12,775 nucleotides of DNA from Burkholderiaceae bacterium (GTDB lineage Bacteria; Pseudomonadota; Gammaproteobacteria; Burkholderiales; Burkholderiaceae), in NCBI GenBank assembly GCA_947371415.1, contig CANBPJ010000046.1, positions 1-12,775 on the forward strand, written 5' to 3'. The notes below the pieces were generated by a model. The model ran no database searches. It was not told where the DNA came from and worked only from the letters and a program-made list of their open reading frames with translations. Positions 5,761-12,775 of this stretch are shown here, piece after piece. The stretch's first letter is position 1. Every line of letters starts with the position of its first letter. A program made the translations under genes and the position numbers.

Positions 5761-6896
5761 GATTTGACCTCAAGCATTTGTCCAAAGTAAGCACGAATCA
5801 AATTGTGATAACGAGGATCATCCAATAAGAACGCATCGTGGCCATGCGGAGCATCAATCTCCGCATAACTGACTTCACTCTTATTGCTGAGCAAAGACTC
5901 CACAATCTCACGACTGCGATTTGGTGGGAAACGCCAGTCAGTAGAAAAACTCACCACCAAAAACTTGGCCTGCACTTCAGTCAAAGCGCGGTTTAAGCTG
6001 CCCTCATAACGGCGCGAAGGATCAAAATAATCTAGCGCTCTCGTAATGAGCAAATAGGTATTGGCGTCAAAGTAGGTAGAGAACTTATCACCCTGATGGC
6101 GCAAATAACTCTCGACCTCAAACTCCACATCAAAGCTAAAGCGATAATCGTTGGATTCGCCATTGGGTCTTTGTAGCTCGCGCCCAAATTTTTCTGCCAT
6201 GTCATCATCAGACAGGTAAGTGATGTGCCCCACCATGCGGGCCAATCTCAGGCCACGCTTCGGCACTACACCATGCTCGTAATAATTGCCGCCATGAAAG
6301 TCTGGATCAGACAAAATAGCGTTACGCGCGACTTCATTAAAAGCGATGTTCTGTGCACTGAGTTTTGGCGTAGATGCAATGACCAAGCAATGCGCTAAGC
6401 GCTTTGGAAACTGGATTGCCCAAGCCAATGCTTGCATGCCGCCCAAGCTTCCGCCCATGACAGCAGCAAAACGACGAATACCTAACTTATCGGCTAAGCG
6501 CGCCTGGGTGTTCACCCAATCCTCCACTGTAATGACAGGGAAATCTGCGCCATAAGGCTTGCCACTCGCAGGATTAATGCTCATCGGCCCAGTAGATCCA
6601 AAACAAGAGCCTAAATTATTAACGCCGATTACAAAAAAGTGGTCTGTATCCACGGGCTTGCCGGGCCCAATCATGTTGTCCCACCAGCCGATATCTTTTG
6701 CATTATCAGGGTTGGGTCCAGCTACATGGTGTGATGCATTTAAGGCATGGCAAACCAATACGGCGTTACTTTTGTCAGCATTCAGCTTGCCGTAAGTTTC
6801 AATCACTAAATCGTAGCTAGCCAAGATAGCGCCACTTTGCAAAGGCAGGGGCTCGGCAAAGTGAATAGTATTTCTAGAGAGGTGAAGCTCGCTCAT
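5757..6896 (-). CDS. metX: Homoserine O-acyltransferase MetX (probably succinyl-specific)
   Basis: MetX activates homoserine with acyl-CoA in the first dedicated step of methionine synthesis. The 379-residue alpha/beta-hydrolase-fold protein shows the catalytic triad: Ser150 in VMGGSLGGMQ, Asp320 in FSTDWRFPP and His353 in HGHDAFL. CHALNASHHVAG (49-60) and GSCFGSTGP (96-104) are conserved blocks. The arginine two residues after Asp320 (DWRF) is what I associate with succinyl-CoA-using MetX proteins, where acetyl-using ones carry a leucine; this specificity call is inference from recalled family data. The gene is coupled to slmA upstream (ATGA, 6896-6893) and metW downstream (ATGA), and has no leader of its own for a riboswitch. 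Confidence 0.94.
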   Translation of the reverse strand: MSELHLSRNTIHFAEPLPLQSGAILASYDLVIETYGKLNADKSNAVLVCHALNASHHVAGPNPDNAKDIGWWDNMIGPGKPVDTDHFFVIGVNNLGSCFGSTGPMSINPASGKPYGADFPVITVEDWVNTQARLADKLGIRRFAAVMGGSLGGMQALAWAIQFPKRLAHCLVIASTPKLSAQNIAFNEVARNAILSDPDFHGGNYYEHGVVPKRGLRLARMVGHITYLSDDDMAEKFGRELQRPNGESNDYRFSFDVEFEVESYLRHQGDKFSTYFDANTYLLITRALDYFDPSRRYEGSLNRALTEVQAKFLVVSFSTDWRFPPNRSREIVESLLSNKSEVSYAEIDAPHGHDAFLLDDPRYHNLIRAYFGQMLEVKS

Positions 6897-7549
6897 TCGG
6901 ACAGAAGAATGCGAAGGCTAATATCAGACGCTTCGGTTGGCAGCTTCTTAAAGCCACTTCGAGCAAAACGATGCCAGCGGCCTAAAACATAGCTCATCAA
7001 CATGGCCGCACGAATGCTGACCTCATCTTGACCTATGCTAGCCCAAGTACCGCCTTGCGTTTGAGCAATACGTAAGGCTTGCTTCAAGGATGCTTCAACA
7101 CGATCGAGCACCTGAGTGATGCGCTCTTGCAAGCGATCATCCTCTTGGAATAAAGCATCGCCCAAGAGTACACGGGTCATACCAGGGTTCTTTTCTGCAA
7201 AGAACAAGAGCATCTGCAAAATGCCGCGCGCTTGTGCAAGCCCAGACTCTTCTTTTTGATTAATTTGATTAATCAGACTAAAAACGGTTTGCTCAATAAA
7301 AGAGATTAGACCCTCAAACATCTGCGCCTTACTAGCGAAGTGTCGATAAAGCGCTGCCTCTGAAACTTGAATCTTAGCCGCTAAAGCCGCAGTAGTTACG
7401 CGCTCGCCCTTCGGGTTTTGCAGCATCTCTGCCAACACCTGCAGAATCTGGAGACGACGCTCACCAGGACGAGGACGTTTACGCGTCTTACCCTCATCAG
7501 GAATTGAAGCTTCGACTTCTGATGCAGTGGGGTCTAAAGAATCGCGCAT
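6893..7549 (-). CDS. slmA: Nucleoid occlusion factor SlmA (TetR family)
   Basis: SlmA binds specific chromosomal sites and blocks FtsZ assembly over the nucleoid. The 218-residue product aligns by eye with E. coli SlmA: RRLQILQVLAEML, then a TetR helix-turn-helix at about 52-71 with VSEAALYRHFASKAQMFEGL, then AEKNPGMTRVLLGDALFQ and DRLQERI in the ligand/FtsZ-binding helical domain. A basic N-terminal extension (residues 21-32) precedes the core and makes it about 20 residues longer than the E. coli protein. It starts 22 bases after argB and ends in an ATGA overlap with metX, so it probably shares a transcript with both. A plain TetR repressor is the alternative, but the SlmA-specific blocks make that unlikely. 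Confidence 0.87.
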   Translation of the reverse strand: MRDSLDPTASEVEASIPDEGKTRKRPRPGERRLQILQVLAEMLQNPKGERVTTAALAAKIQVSEAALYRHFASKAQMFEGLISFIEQTVFSLINQINQKEESGLAQARGILQMLLFFAEKNPGMTRVLLGDALFQEDDRLQERITQVLDRVEASLKQALRIAQTQGGTWASIGQDEVSIRAAMLMSYVLGRWHRFARSGFKKLPTEASDISLRILLSE

Positions 7550-7571
7550 GGTTATATCTCTTATTCAGCCC

Positions 7572-8474
7572 TTAACGCGAGCGAATCATCGTTCCAAATG
7601 CTTGCTCAGTCAGAATCTCCAACAATAAGGAGTGCTCAATTCTTCCATCAATAATATGAACTGAATTCACGCCACTCTTTGCTGCATCTAATGCGGAAGA
7701 AATCTTCGGCAACATCCCTCCTGAAATCGTACCATCAGCAAATAAACCATCAATCTCGCGAGCCGTAAGGTCAGTTAAAAGCGTGCCATCTTTATCCATC
7801 ACGCCTGGGATATTCGTCATCATGACTAATTTCTCTGCATGCAGGATTTCTGCCATCTTGCCCGCCACTAAATCAGCGTTGATGTTGTAGGCCTGACCTT
7901 CTTCGCTAAATCCAATTGGAGAGATCACGGGAATAAACGCATCGTCCTGCAACGCTTTTACGACTGCAGGATTAATTGCCTCAATCTCGCCGACAAAGCC
8001 TAAATCAATCATGGCGCCAGCCTGCTTTTGGTCTGGAACCAGCATTTTCTTCGCACGAATCAAGCCGCCATCCTTGCCAGTCAAGCCAACTGCCTGACCC
8101 CCAAAGTGGTTGATTAACATCACGATGTCTTGCTGCACTTCGCCACCTAGAACCCATTCGACAACTTCCATGGTTTCTTCATCGGTCACGCGCATACCCT
8201 GAATAAAGGTCCCGGCTTTACCAATCTTCTTTAATGCTTCATCAATTTGCGGTCCGCCACCATGCACTACTACAGGGTTCATGCCGACAAGCTTTAGCAA
8301 GATGACGTCACGCGCAAAACTTTCCTTGAGGCGCTCTTCAACCATGGCGTTTCCGCCGTACTTAATTACGATCGTTTTACCGTGATACGCGCGGATGTAA
8401 GGCAAGGCCTCGGCCAAAATCTCCGCCTTTAATAAAGGGGAGATTTCGCTAATAGATGGGGATTGCTTAGTCAT
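7572..8474 (-). CDS. argB: Acetylglutamate kinase
   Basis: ArgB phosphorylates N-acetylglutamate in the second step of arginine synthesis. The 300-residue protein has the amino-acid kinase motifs VIKYGGNAM (36-44), VVHGGGPQID (69-78) and GLTGKDGG (130-137), and the nucleotide-site block SGGMLPK (251-257). The N-terminal helix before the kinase core (about residues 8-29, ending ALPYIRAYHGKT) and the C-terminal HIIDGRIEHSLLLE (273-286) match the hexameric, arginine-inhibited class, so end-product feedback is expected. It lies 27 bases after dksA and 22 bases before slmA. Confidence 0.96.
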   Translation of the reverse strand: MTKQSPSISEISPLLKAEILAEALPYIRAYHGKTIVIKYGGNAMVEERLKESFARDVILLKLVGMNPVVVHGGGPQIDEALKKIGKAGTFIQGMRVTDEETMEVVEWVLGGEVQQDIVMLINHFGGQAVGLTGKDGGLIRAKKMLVPDQKQAGAMIDLGFVGEIEAINPAVVKALQDDAFIPVISPIGFSEEGQAYNINADLVAGKMAEILHAEKLVMMTNIPGVMDKDGTLLTDLTAREIDGLFADGTISGGMLPKISSALDAAKSGVNSVHIIDGRIEHSLLLEILTEQAFGTMIRSR

Positions 8475-8501
8475 TGCTACTTTTATATTCTGTCTAGTAA
8501 A

Positions 8502-8975
8502 TTAATCGCCAAACAATTTTTGACGAAGCTCACGACGCTCTTGGGCTTCGAGAGATAGGTTAGCTGTCGGACGGGCAATTAAACGGTTTAGGCCAATCGG
8601 CTCACCAGTTTCTTCACACCAACCATAATCACCAGACTCAATGCGGGCTAAGGCCTGCTCCACCTTTTTCAACAACTTGCGCTCACGATCACGAGTACGC
8701 AATTCAAGAGCGTGTTCTTCTTCAATCGTTGCGCGGTCCGCCGGATCGGGAACCAAAATATTTTCACGAAGATGCTCAGTTGTTTCTGAAGCATTCTTCA
8801 GGATGTCGCTTTTTAAGGTCAAAAGCTTCTGACGGAAAAAATCTAACTGGGCCGCACTCATATAGTCCTTTTCAGACATCTTGAGCAATTCAGCCTCTGT
8901 TAAAGGATCACCCTTTACAGCTTTGCTACTGGTTTTTGCCGTAGCCGTAGATTTCGTTGGTGTTTTTACCGTCAT
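8502..8975 (-). CDS. dksA: RNA polymerase-binding regulator DksA, zinc-finger cysteines mostly lost
   Basis: DksA enters the RNA polymerase secondary channel and, with ppGpp, mediates the stringent response. The 157-residue reading from ATG 8975 has a Thr/Lys/Ala-rich N-terminus, then a coiled coil with the tip motif DPADRATIEEE, keeping the D--D-A pattern of the E. coli tip. The C-terminal finger reads YGWCEETGEP, then ARPTANLSLEAQ: only the first of the four E. coli zinc cysteines remains. I recall the same pattern in many alphaproteobacterial DksA proteins. The start is chosen because GGAAAG (8987-8982) lies 6 bases upstream. The frame stays open to 9053, but that part contains the presumed promoter. 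Confidence 0.92.
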   Translation of the reverse strand: MTVKTPTKSTATAKTSSKAVKGDPLTEAELLKMSEKDYMSAAQLDFFRQKLLTLKSDILKNASETTEHLRENILVPDPADRATIEEEHALELRTRDRERKLLKKVEQALARIESGDYGWCEETGEPIGLNRLIARPTANLSLEAQERRELRQKLFGD

Positions 8976-9024
8976 TTCGTTCTTTCCATGGGTTTGAACC
9001 ATTATTGCTTCATTCTGCCAAAGT

Positions 9025-9053
9025 TTTACAGACCTTTTGCCAATATTTATCAA
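9025..9053 (-). promoter_or_regulatory. Candidate sigma70 promoter of dksA
   Basis: On the minus strand TTGATA (9053-9048) and TGTAAA (9030-9025) are 17 bases apart, with five and four consensus matches. Transcription would start near 9018 and give a leader of about 40 nucleotides before the ATG at 8975. It could also drive argB and the genes after it. Confidence 0.45.
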
Positions 9054-9088
9054 TATTGACTGTGGCGCCGGATTGTACTTTAAATTTC

Positions 9089-10150
9089 CTAGGTCAAACA
9101 GCCCTCAAGCCCAGCCAGCAGGGTGTCCTTAGGCAAATCGATGCCAATAAACACCATCCTTGTTTGCTTGTGTTCTGCACCCCATAAACCCGCTAAATCG
9201 CTCCCCATCATCTGATGAACGCCCTGGAACACGACTTTTCGGTTACTACCCTTCACGTAGAGCACCCCTTTATAGCGCAACATCTTCTCGCCAAAGACCT
9301 CCAAAATGCCCCCCAGGAAGTCCTCTAATTTTTTATGATCAAAGGGTTTATCACTACGAAAAACAAAGGATTGAATGCGGTCTGTGTGGCCAGCATGGTC
9401 ATGGTGATCATGGCTGTGGTCGTGCCCACAAGTGCTGTGATCATGATGGTCGTGGCTATGATCATGGCCGCAAGTAGCGTGGTCATGATCGTCTTGCTCT
9501 AAAAAGTGGGGGTCAATGTCGAGCTTGGCGTTCAAATTGAAGCCTTTGAGATCTAAAACTGCATCCAAAGGCACGACCCCTTTAGAAATCCCCTGAATCG
9601 GTGCGCGGGGATTCATGTGCATTAAGCGATTGCGCAAAGCATCTACCTCAGCAGGCGTTACCAAATCTGTCTTGGTAATAAATATTTGATCGGCAAATCC
9701 CACCTGACGCTGTGCCTCTTCATGCTCTGTAAGTTGTTGAGGGCCATGCTTGGCATCCACCAAGGTAACCACCGCATCTAAAACATAATGGTCAGCCACA
9801 TCATCATCCATAAAGAAGGTTTGAGCCACAGGGCCTGGATTAGCCACGCCAGTCGTCTCAATCACCACGCGCTCAAAGCTGATCTTTTTATCTTTGCGTT
9901 GCTCCCAAAGCGTATTCAGGGCCTCAACTAGGTCGCCACGAATAGTGCAACAGATACAGCCATTGCTCATTTGCACAATATTTTCTTGGTTGTCTTGAAC
10001 CAAGATGTCGTTATCGATATTCTCTTCGCCGAACTCGTTCTCAATCACGGCAATTTTTTTGCCATGCTGTTCGGTCAGGATATGTTTGAGCAAAGTCGTT
10101 TTGCCGCTACCCAAAAAGCCTGTAAGAATTGTTACTGGAATTAACGCCAT
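9089..10150 (-). CDS. CobW/COG0523-family metal-handling GTPase with His-rich linker
   Basis: COG0523 proteins are G3E GTPases that deliver or store metals such as zinc or cobalt. The 353-residue product shows Walker A GFLGSGKT (11-18), NEFGEENID (38-46), the metal-site motif GCICC (64-68), ETTGVANPGP (98-107) and the guanine-specificity TKTD (159-162). A linker of about 36 residues (221-256) is packed with His and Asp plus two TCGHDHSHDHHDH units, followed by the CobW C-terminal domain. The ATG at 10150 is chosen because AGGA (10160-10157) is 6 bases upstream; the ATG directly before it (10153) is also possible. There is no cobalamin gene nearby, and the His-rich linker suggests zinc or another divalent metal, which is inference. 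Confidence 0.9.
   Translation of the reverse strand: MALIPVTILTGFLGSGKTTLLKHILTEQHGKKIAVIENEFGEENIDNDILVQDNQENIVQMSNGCICCTIRGDLVEALNTLWEQRKDKKISFERVVIETTGVANPGPVAQTFFMDDDVADHYVLDAVVTLVDAKHGPQQLTEHEEAQRQVGFADQIFITKTDLVTPAEVDALRNRLMHMNPRAPIQGISKGVVPLDAVLDLKGFNLNAKLDIDPHFLEQDDHDHATCGHDHSHDHHDHSTCGHDHSHDHHDHAGHTDRIQSFVFRSDKPFDHKKLEDFLGGILEVFGEKMLRYKGVLYVKGSNRKVVFQGVHQMMGSDLAGLWGAEHKQTRMVFIGIDLPKDTLLAGLEGCLT
9400..9483. repeat. Two tandem 42-bp repeats encoding the His-rich linker of the GTPase
   Basis: Copy one (9400-9441) and copy two (9442-9483) are imperfect direct repeats of 42 bp, and a partial third unit begins at 9484. Each encodes a 14-residue unit of the form HDH-(A/S)-TCGHDHSHDH. The first lines of both copies start CATG and share the AAGT-GC/CG centre. 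In-frame tandem growth of a metal-binding segment is the simplest reading. Confidence 0.75.
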
Positions 10151-10179
10151 CATTGATCCTATCAAAATCTATAAATACA

Positions 10180-10194
10180 TTCCCCAAATGGGAA
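10180..10194. promoter_or_regulatory. Inverted repeat upstream of the CobW-type GTPase gene
   Basis: TTCCC (10180-10184) and GGGAA (10190-10194) flank a 5-base spacer about 30 bp upstream of the GTPase start codon. The dyad lies where an operator or core promoter would be expected, just upstream of an AT-rich stretch. It does not match the Zur or Fur consensus as I know them. Any operator role is inference from position only. Confidence 0.3.
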
Positions 10195-10216
10195 ACATCA
10201 CATCTTACTGAGTTCC

Positions 10217-11227
10217 TCAGCCTTTGCCAGCCTTTGCACGAGGATGCGCTTTGTCATACGCCTGTGCTAAGTGCTGGAAATCCAAAGAGGTGTAAATCTG
10301 GGTGCTGGCAATACTGGCATGCCCCAGCATCTCCTGAACGGCTCGTAGATCCTGGGAGGACTGCAAAACATGGCTAGCGAAGCTATGCCGCATCATATGC
10401 GGATGGACGTGAGTGGGAAGGCCCGCCCGCATGGCTAAGGTGCGTAAGCGCGCCTGAACGGTGCGGGGGGATAAGCGTGCGCCAGTAGCCGATATAAATA
10501 AAGCACCTGAAAGCGAGGATTGCCCTTCCAGCACCGTCTGCTCACGAATATCTCGCCAGACTCTCAGGGACTGCATGGCAGGGCCGCCAATAGGTACGGA
10601 GCGACGCTTTCCGCCCTTGCCCAAAACAGTGACTTCCGCAGCATCCCAATCCAACCAGCCGGCGGACTCATTTTGACGATCTTTGCTCTGCATCACATCA
10701 ATCCCCAGAAGTTCTGATAAACGCAGACCGGAGGAATACAACAAGTCAATCATCGCCGCGTCACGCACGGTTTCTAGGTCTTTTTTCTCCTCAGCCTCTT
10801 TGATGGCCTGGTTGACCAAAGATAGGGCCTGCTCAACAGAGAGCGCTTTAGGTAATGATTTCAGGCGCTTTGGCGCCTTCACATCATCGACTGGATTGGC
10901 AACCAGGTTTGCAGTAGCTCGTCCAACCTGCGCATCACGACGCGCATCTTTCTCCGTAAGCCAGTCATACCAACCTCGCCAAGCAGAAAGTGCCCTCGCA
11001 ATAGTACGAGATGACTTTCCTTTGGAGTGCAAGCGCCCTGCCCAGCGACGGACGTGGGCATTGCTCACCCTCAATAATTCAACGGAATCCTCTGCAGCAA
11101 AGATCTGGAGCTCGCTCAGATCCATGCGATACGCCTTAAGCGTATGGGGCGAGAGCTGCCTTAATACATGCAACTCATGCAAATACTCTTGTACGAGAGG
11201 GTGAAGCTCAGTTAGGGCTTGGCTCAT
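10217..11227 (-). CDS. xerC: Tyrosine recombinase XerC
   Basis: XerC, with XerD, resolves chromosome dimers at dif. The 336-residue protein has the SAM-like N-terminal core-binding domain (about 8-100) and all catalytic residues: Arg169 in SSGLRLSELLG, Lys204 in VLGKGGKRR, His277 and Arg280 in HPHMMRHSFASH, His303 in EMLGHASI and Tyr312 in TQIYTSLD. It is about 35 residues longer than E. coli XerC, mostly in the linker near 93-125 and an insertion around 178-195. Assignment to XerC rather than XerD rests on the adjacent DUF484 gene, a classic pairing. The start overlaps the DUF484 gene by 20 bases, suggesting coupled translation. Confidence 0.93.
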   Translation of the reverse strand: MSQALTELHPLVQEYLHELHVLRQLSPHTLKAYRMDLSELQIFAAEDSVELLRVSNAHVRRWAGRLHSKGKSSRTIARALSAWRGWYDWLTEKDARRDAQVGRATANLVANPVDDVKAPKRLKSLPKALSVEQALSLVNQAIKEAEEKKDLETVRDAAMIDLLYSSGLRLSELLGIDVMQSKDRQNESAGWLDWDAAEVTVLGKGGKRRSVPIGGPAMQSLRVWRDIREQTVLEGQSSLSGALFISATGARLSPRTVQARLRTLAMRAGLPTHVHPHMMRHSFASHVLQSSQDLRAVQEMLGHASIASTQIYTSLDFQHLAQAYDKAHPRAKAGKG

Positions 11228-11882
11228 AAGCCTGGATACGATCCAAAGCTGCAGCGGTTAGCTCGGCAATTTGACGCAAATAAAAGGCGCCCATATCAGC
11301 GGTAAAACGAGTCTCATCCTTGCTTGCCAACAGCAGCACTGCTGGCGATTGAACGACTCCAATGCTCTTGCCCAAGGGTAAGCCAATCGCCACCATGCTT
11401 TGCCACTCAGGATGGATGGTGGCTTGGGTTGCCAACAAATCAACGCTGGCAGCGGCCAACTCTTTGGCGGAGCCGCAAAGAGGCGTATCAATCCATGGAC
11501 CAAATGCAGCATTCGGCGACAGGAGTTGCGCTGACTCAACCTCGAATACATCTGCCAAACCTGCAGTCACCGCAGATTCCACATCCGCCTTGCTATTGGC
11601 CCCCATCAAGCGCAATAACCAAGCCACTAGACTTTGCTGGGTTTTGTCGTTACGACTACCAAAGTGCAGCATCTCACTCAAACGACGATTGAGCTCCTGA
11701 TTCTGAGTGCGCAACAAAGTCATTTGACGCTCTTGCAATGAGATTGCACGATCTTCATGCGGATGCTTTAAACGAATTTCATTCAAGAGATTGGCGTAAC
11801 GCTCAAAGAAGCCTGGGGTTGCACGCAACCACTCGGCCACCAACTCTTCTTGTTCGGCCTGCTTAGGATCGATTGCGCTCAT
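11208..11882 (-). CDS. DUF484 family protein (GAF-like)
   Basis: The product has 224 residues. Its N-terminal half matches the DUF484 pattern: VAEWLRATPGFFERY (15-29), an H-H step, then SLQERQMTLLRTQNQEL (48-64) in a predicted coiled coil of about 45-72. The C-terminal part (about 85-215) resembles a GAF-type sensor domain with alternating strands and helices. The family has no established biochemical function. It is very often encoded directly before xerC, as here, which hints at a role linked to chromosome segregation or cell-cycle sensing, but this is association only. The start is ATG 11882, 35 bases after the gatB stop. Confidence 0.88.
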   Translation of the reverse strand: MSAIDPKQAEQEELVAEWLRATPGFFERYANLLNEIRLKHPHEDRAISLQERQMTLLRTQNQELNRRLSEMLHFGSRNDKTQQSLVAWLLRLMGANSKADVESAVTAGLADVFEVESAQLLSPNAAFGPWIDTPLCGSAKELAAASVDLLATQATIHPEWQSMVAIGLPLGKSIGVVQSPAVLLLASKDETRFTADMGAFYLRQIAELTAAALDRIQAYEPSPN

Positions 11883-11917
11883 CTCTGTTTTCTCACTTAT
11901 TTTCTTGTTTAACTTGC

Positions 11918-12775
11918 TTAGCTCAGCTTTTTACGGAGCAACTCATTAACTTGGCCTGGGTTAGCTTTGCCTTGTGATGCCTTCATGATCTGGCCCACCA
12001 GGGCATTGAATGCCTTTTCTTTGCCAGAGCGGAACTCTTCAACGGATTTCTCGTTAGCGGCCAGGACCTTGTCTATCATGGCCTCCAGCTCGCCACTGTC
12101 GCTAATCTGTTTTAAGCCTTTCGCATCAATCACTTGGTCAACGGTACTAATCGCTTTGCCTGCAACAGCCTCTTCCCACAGAATTGCAAAGATATCTTTA
12201 GCAATCTTGTTGGAGATCGTGCCGTCTGCTACACGAGTGAGTAGTGGCGCTAAATGTTCCGCTTTTAAGGGGGCATTGGCAGTAGCGATACCCGCACGAT
12301 TGAGGGATGATGCAAGCTCTCCTGCAATCAGGTTGGCCGCTGCTTTTGCCAAGGGCTTACCAACAATAGCTAATAGCGCTTCAAATACTTTTGCCGTGTC
12401 GCGATCTTGTGTCAGCAATTGCGCATCGTAGGCACTTAAACCAAATTCGCTTTGCCACTGCTCACGAAGCTGCGCTGGAAGTGCTGGCATTTTGCTGCGC
12501 ACATCAGCAATCCATGCATCGTTAATCACCACTGGCAATAAATCAGGATCGGGGAAGTAGCGATAGTCGTTTGCGTCTTCTTTGCTACGCATACTGCGCG
12601 TTTCTTGACGATCGGGATCATACAAGCGGGTTTCCTGAACAACCGTGCCGCCGTCTTCAATCAATTCAATTTGTCGACGCACTTCATATTGAATCGCTTC
12701 TTCCAAAAAGCGGAAAGAATTTAAGTTCTTGATTTCGCAACGCGTACCAAACTCTTTTTGGCCCATTGGACGAAC
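11918..12775 (-). CDS. gatB: Asp/Glu-tRNA amidotransferase subunit B, C-terminal part (cut at right edge)
   Basis: GatB is the subunit that binds misacylated Glu-tRNA(Gln) or Asp-tRNA(Asn) and activates it for amidation by the GatCAB complex. About 285 C-terminal residues are present and the reading frame stays open to the edge, starting VRPMGQKEFG, so roughly 195-200 N-terminal residues lie outside. Family blocks are GTRCEIKNLNSFRF (after the edge), DANDYRYFPDPDL, and the helical tRNA-binding tail with GQIMKASQGKANPGQVNELL. The tail ends at the expected place. It is followed on the same strand by the DUF484 gene. Confidence 0.95.
   Translation of the reverse strand, partial: VRPMGQKEFGTRCEIKNLNSFRFLEEAIQYEVRRQIELIEDGGTVVQETRLYDPDRQETRSMRSKEDANDYRYFPDPDLLPVVINDAWIADVRSKMPALPAQLREQWQSEFGLSAYDAQLLTQDRDTAKVFEALLAIVGKPLAKAAANLIAGELASSLNRAGIATANAPLKAEHLAPLLTRVADGTISNKIAKDIFAILWEEAVAGKAISTVDQVIDAKGLKQISDSGELEAMIDKVLAANEKSVEEFRSGKEKAFNALVGQIMKASQGKANPGQVNELLRKKLS

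Noticed and set aside
8976..9053. An open extension of the dksA frame up to a TTG at 9053, giving 183 residues
   Set aside because: The TTG is part of the presumed -35 box, the extra residues are unlike DksA, and ATG 8975 has a well-spaced ribosome binding site.
9160..9477. Forward frame with a GHGDHGCG-like repetitive end opposite the CobW GTPase
   Set aside because: The repeats are only the mirror image of the His-rich linker repeats on the real coding strand.
10151..10165. TTG start for the CobW-type GTPase five codons upstream
   Set aside because: The AGGA ribosome binding site lies inside this stretch and points to the ATG at 10150 or 10153.
10166..10216. Zur-type operator upstream of the CobW GTPase
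   Set aside because: No match to the AT-rich palindrome expected for Zur was found in the gap; only the unrelated TTCCC/GGGAA dyad is present.
10683..11204. Long open frame of 173 codons antisense to xerC
   Set aside because: It lies opposite a full-length gene with every catalytic residue, its product resembles no family I know, and it is rich in Ser, Arg and Thr as mirror frames often are.
11967..12431. Open frame of 154 codons antisense to gatB
   Set aside because: The sense strand is unmistakable GatB; the antisense frame has low-complexity Ala/Ser content and no ribosome binding site of note.
1..12775. tRNA or rRNA genes, CRISPR arrays, insertion sequences, phage genes or an attachment site
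   Set aside because: None seen on either strand. XerC is the housekeeping recombinase by context, not an element-borne integrase.

Overview
The window looks like chromosome of a freshwater betaproteobacterium close to Polynucleobacter (Burkholderiaceae). The evidence is the metK/acyltransferase/dapF block, the argB-slmA-metX-metW order, the DUF484-xerC pair, a DksA without a full zinc finger, and moderate GC. This assignment rests on recognising protein families and gene order; no search was run. Apart from one decayed gene, the window is densely packed core-genome housekeeping DNA. I see no prophage, insertion sequence, CRISPR array, tRNA or rRNA.

Left edge (1-1475). The first codons of metK (S-adenosylmethionine synthetase) run leftward off the edge. 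Its 5' leader carries a well-matched SAM-II class riboswitch, with a sigma70-type promoter placed so that transcription would start at the first base of the aptamer. Divergent from it is an intact LpxL/HtrB-type lipid A acyltransferase. Next comes the wreck of a second acyltransferase of the same family: an N-terminal scrap and an intact C-terminal tail, with the catalytic middle missing.

Centre left (1476-3859). dapF (+) converges on pyrE (-) over a perfect 11-bp inverted repeat that touches both stop codons and probably ends transcription both ways. pyrE and the exonuclease III gene (+) diverge with only 8 bp between their ATG codons, and that gap is nearly all one palindrome. The exonuclease III gene overlaps the 3' end of the next leftward gene.

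Centre and right (3852-12775). Everything here runs leftward. In transcription order it reads gatB (cut by the window edge), DUF484 gene, xerC, a CobW-type metal GTPase, dksA, argB, slmA, metX, metW and an AmpG-like permease. slmA/metX and metX/metW each overlap by ATGA, so a translationally coupled argB-slmA-metX-metW-ampG transcript is likely. dksA has its own candidate promoter.

Functionally the window links methionine and SAM supply (metK under a SAM riboswitch, metXW), cell envelope (acyltransferase, DapF for lysine and peptidoglycan, AmpG-like permease), arginine and pyrimidine synthesis (ArgB, PyrE), chromosome and division control (XerC, SlmA, exonuclease III), the stringent response (DksA) and amidated tRNA (GatB). 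The most notable items are the SAM-II riboswitch on metK in a betaproteobacterial setting, with a readable switching scheme, and the internally deleted acyltransferase.
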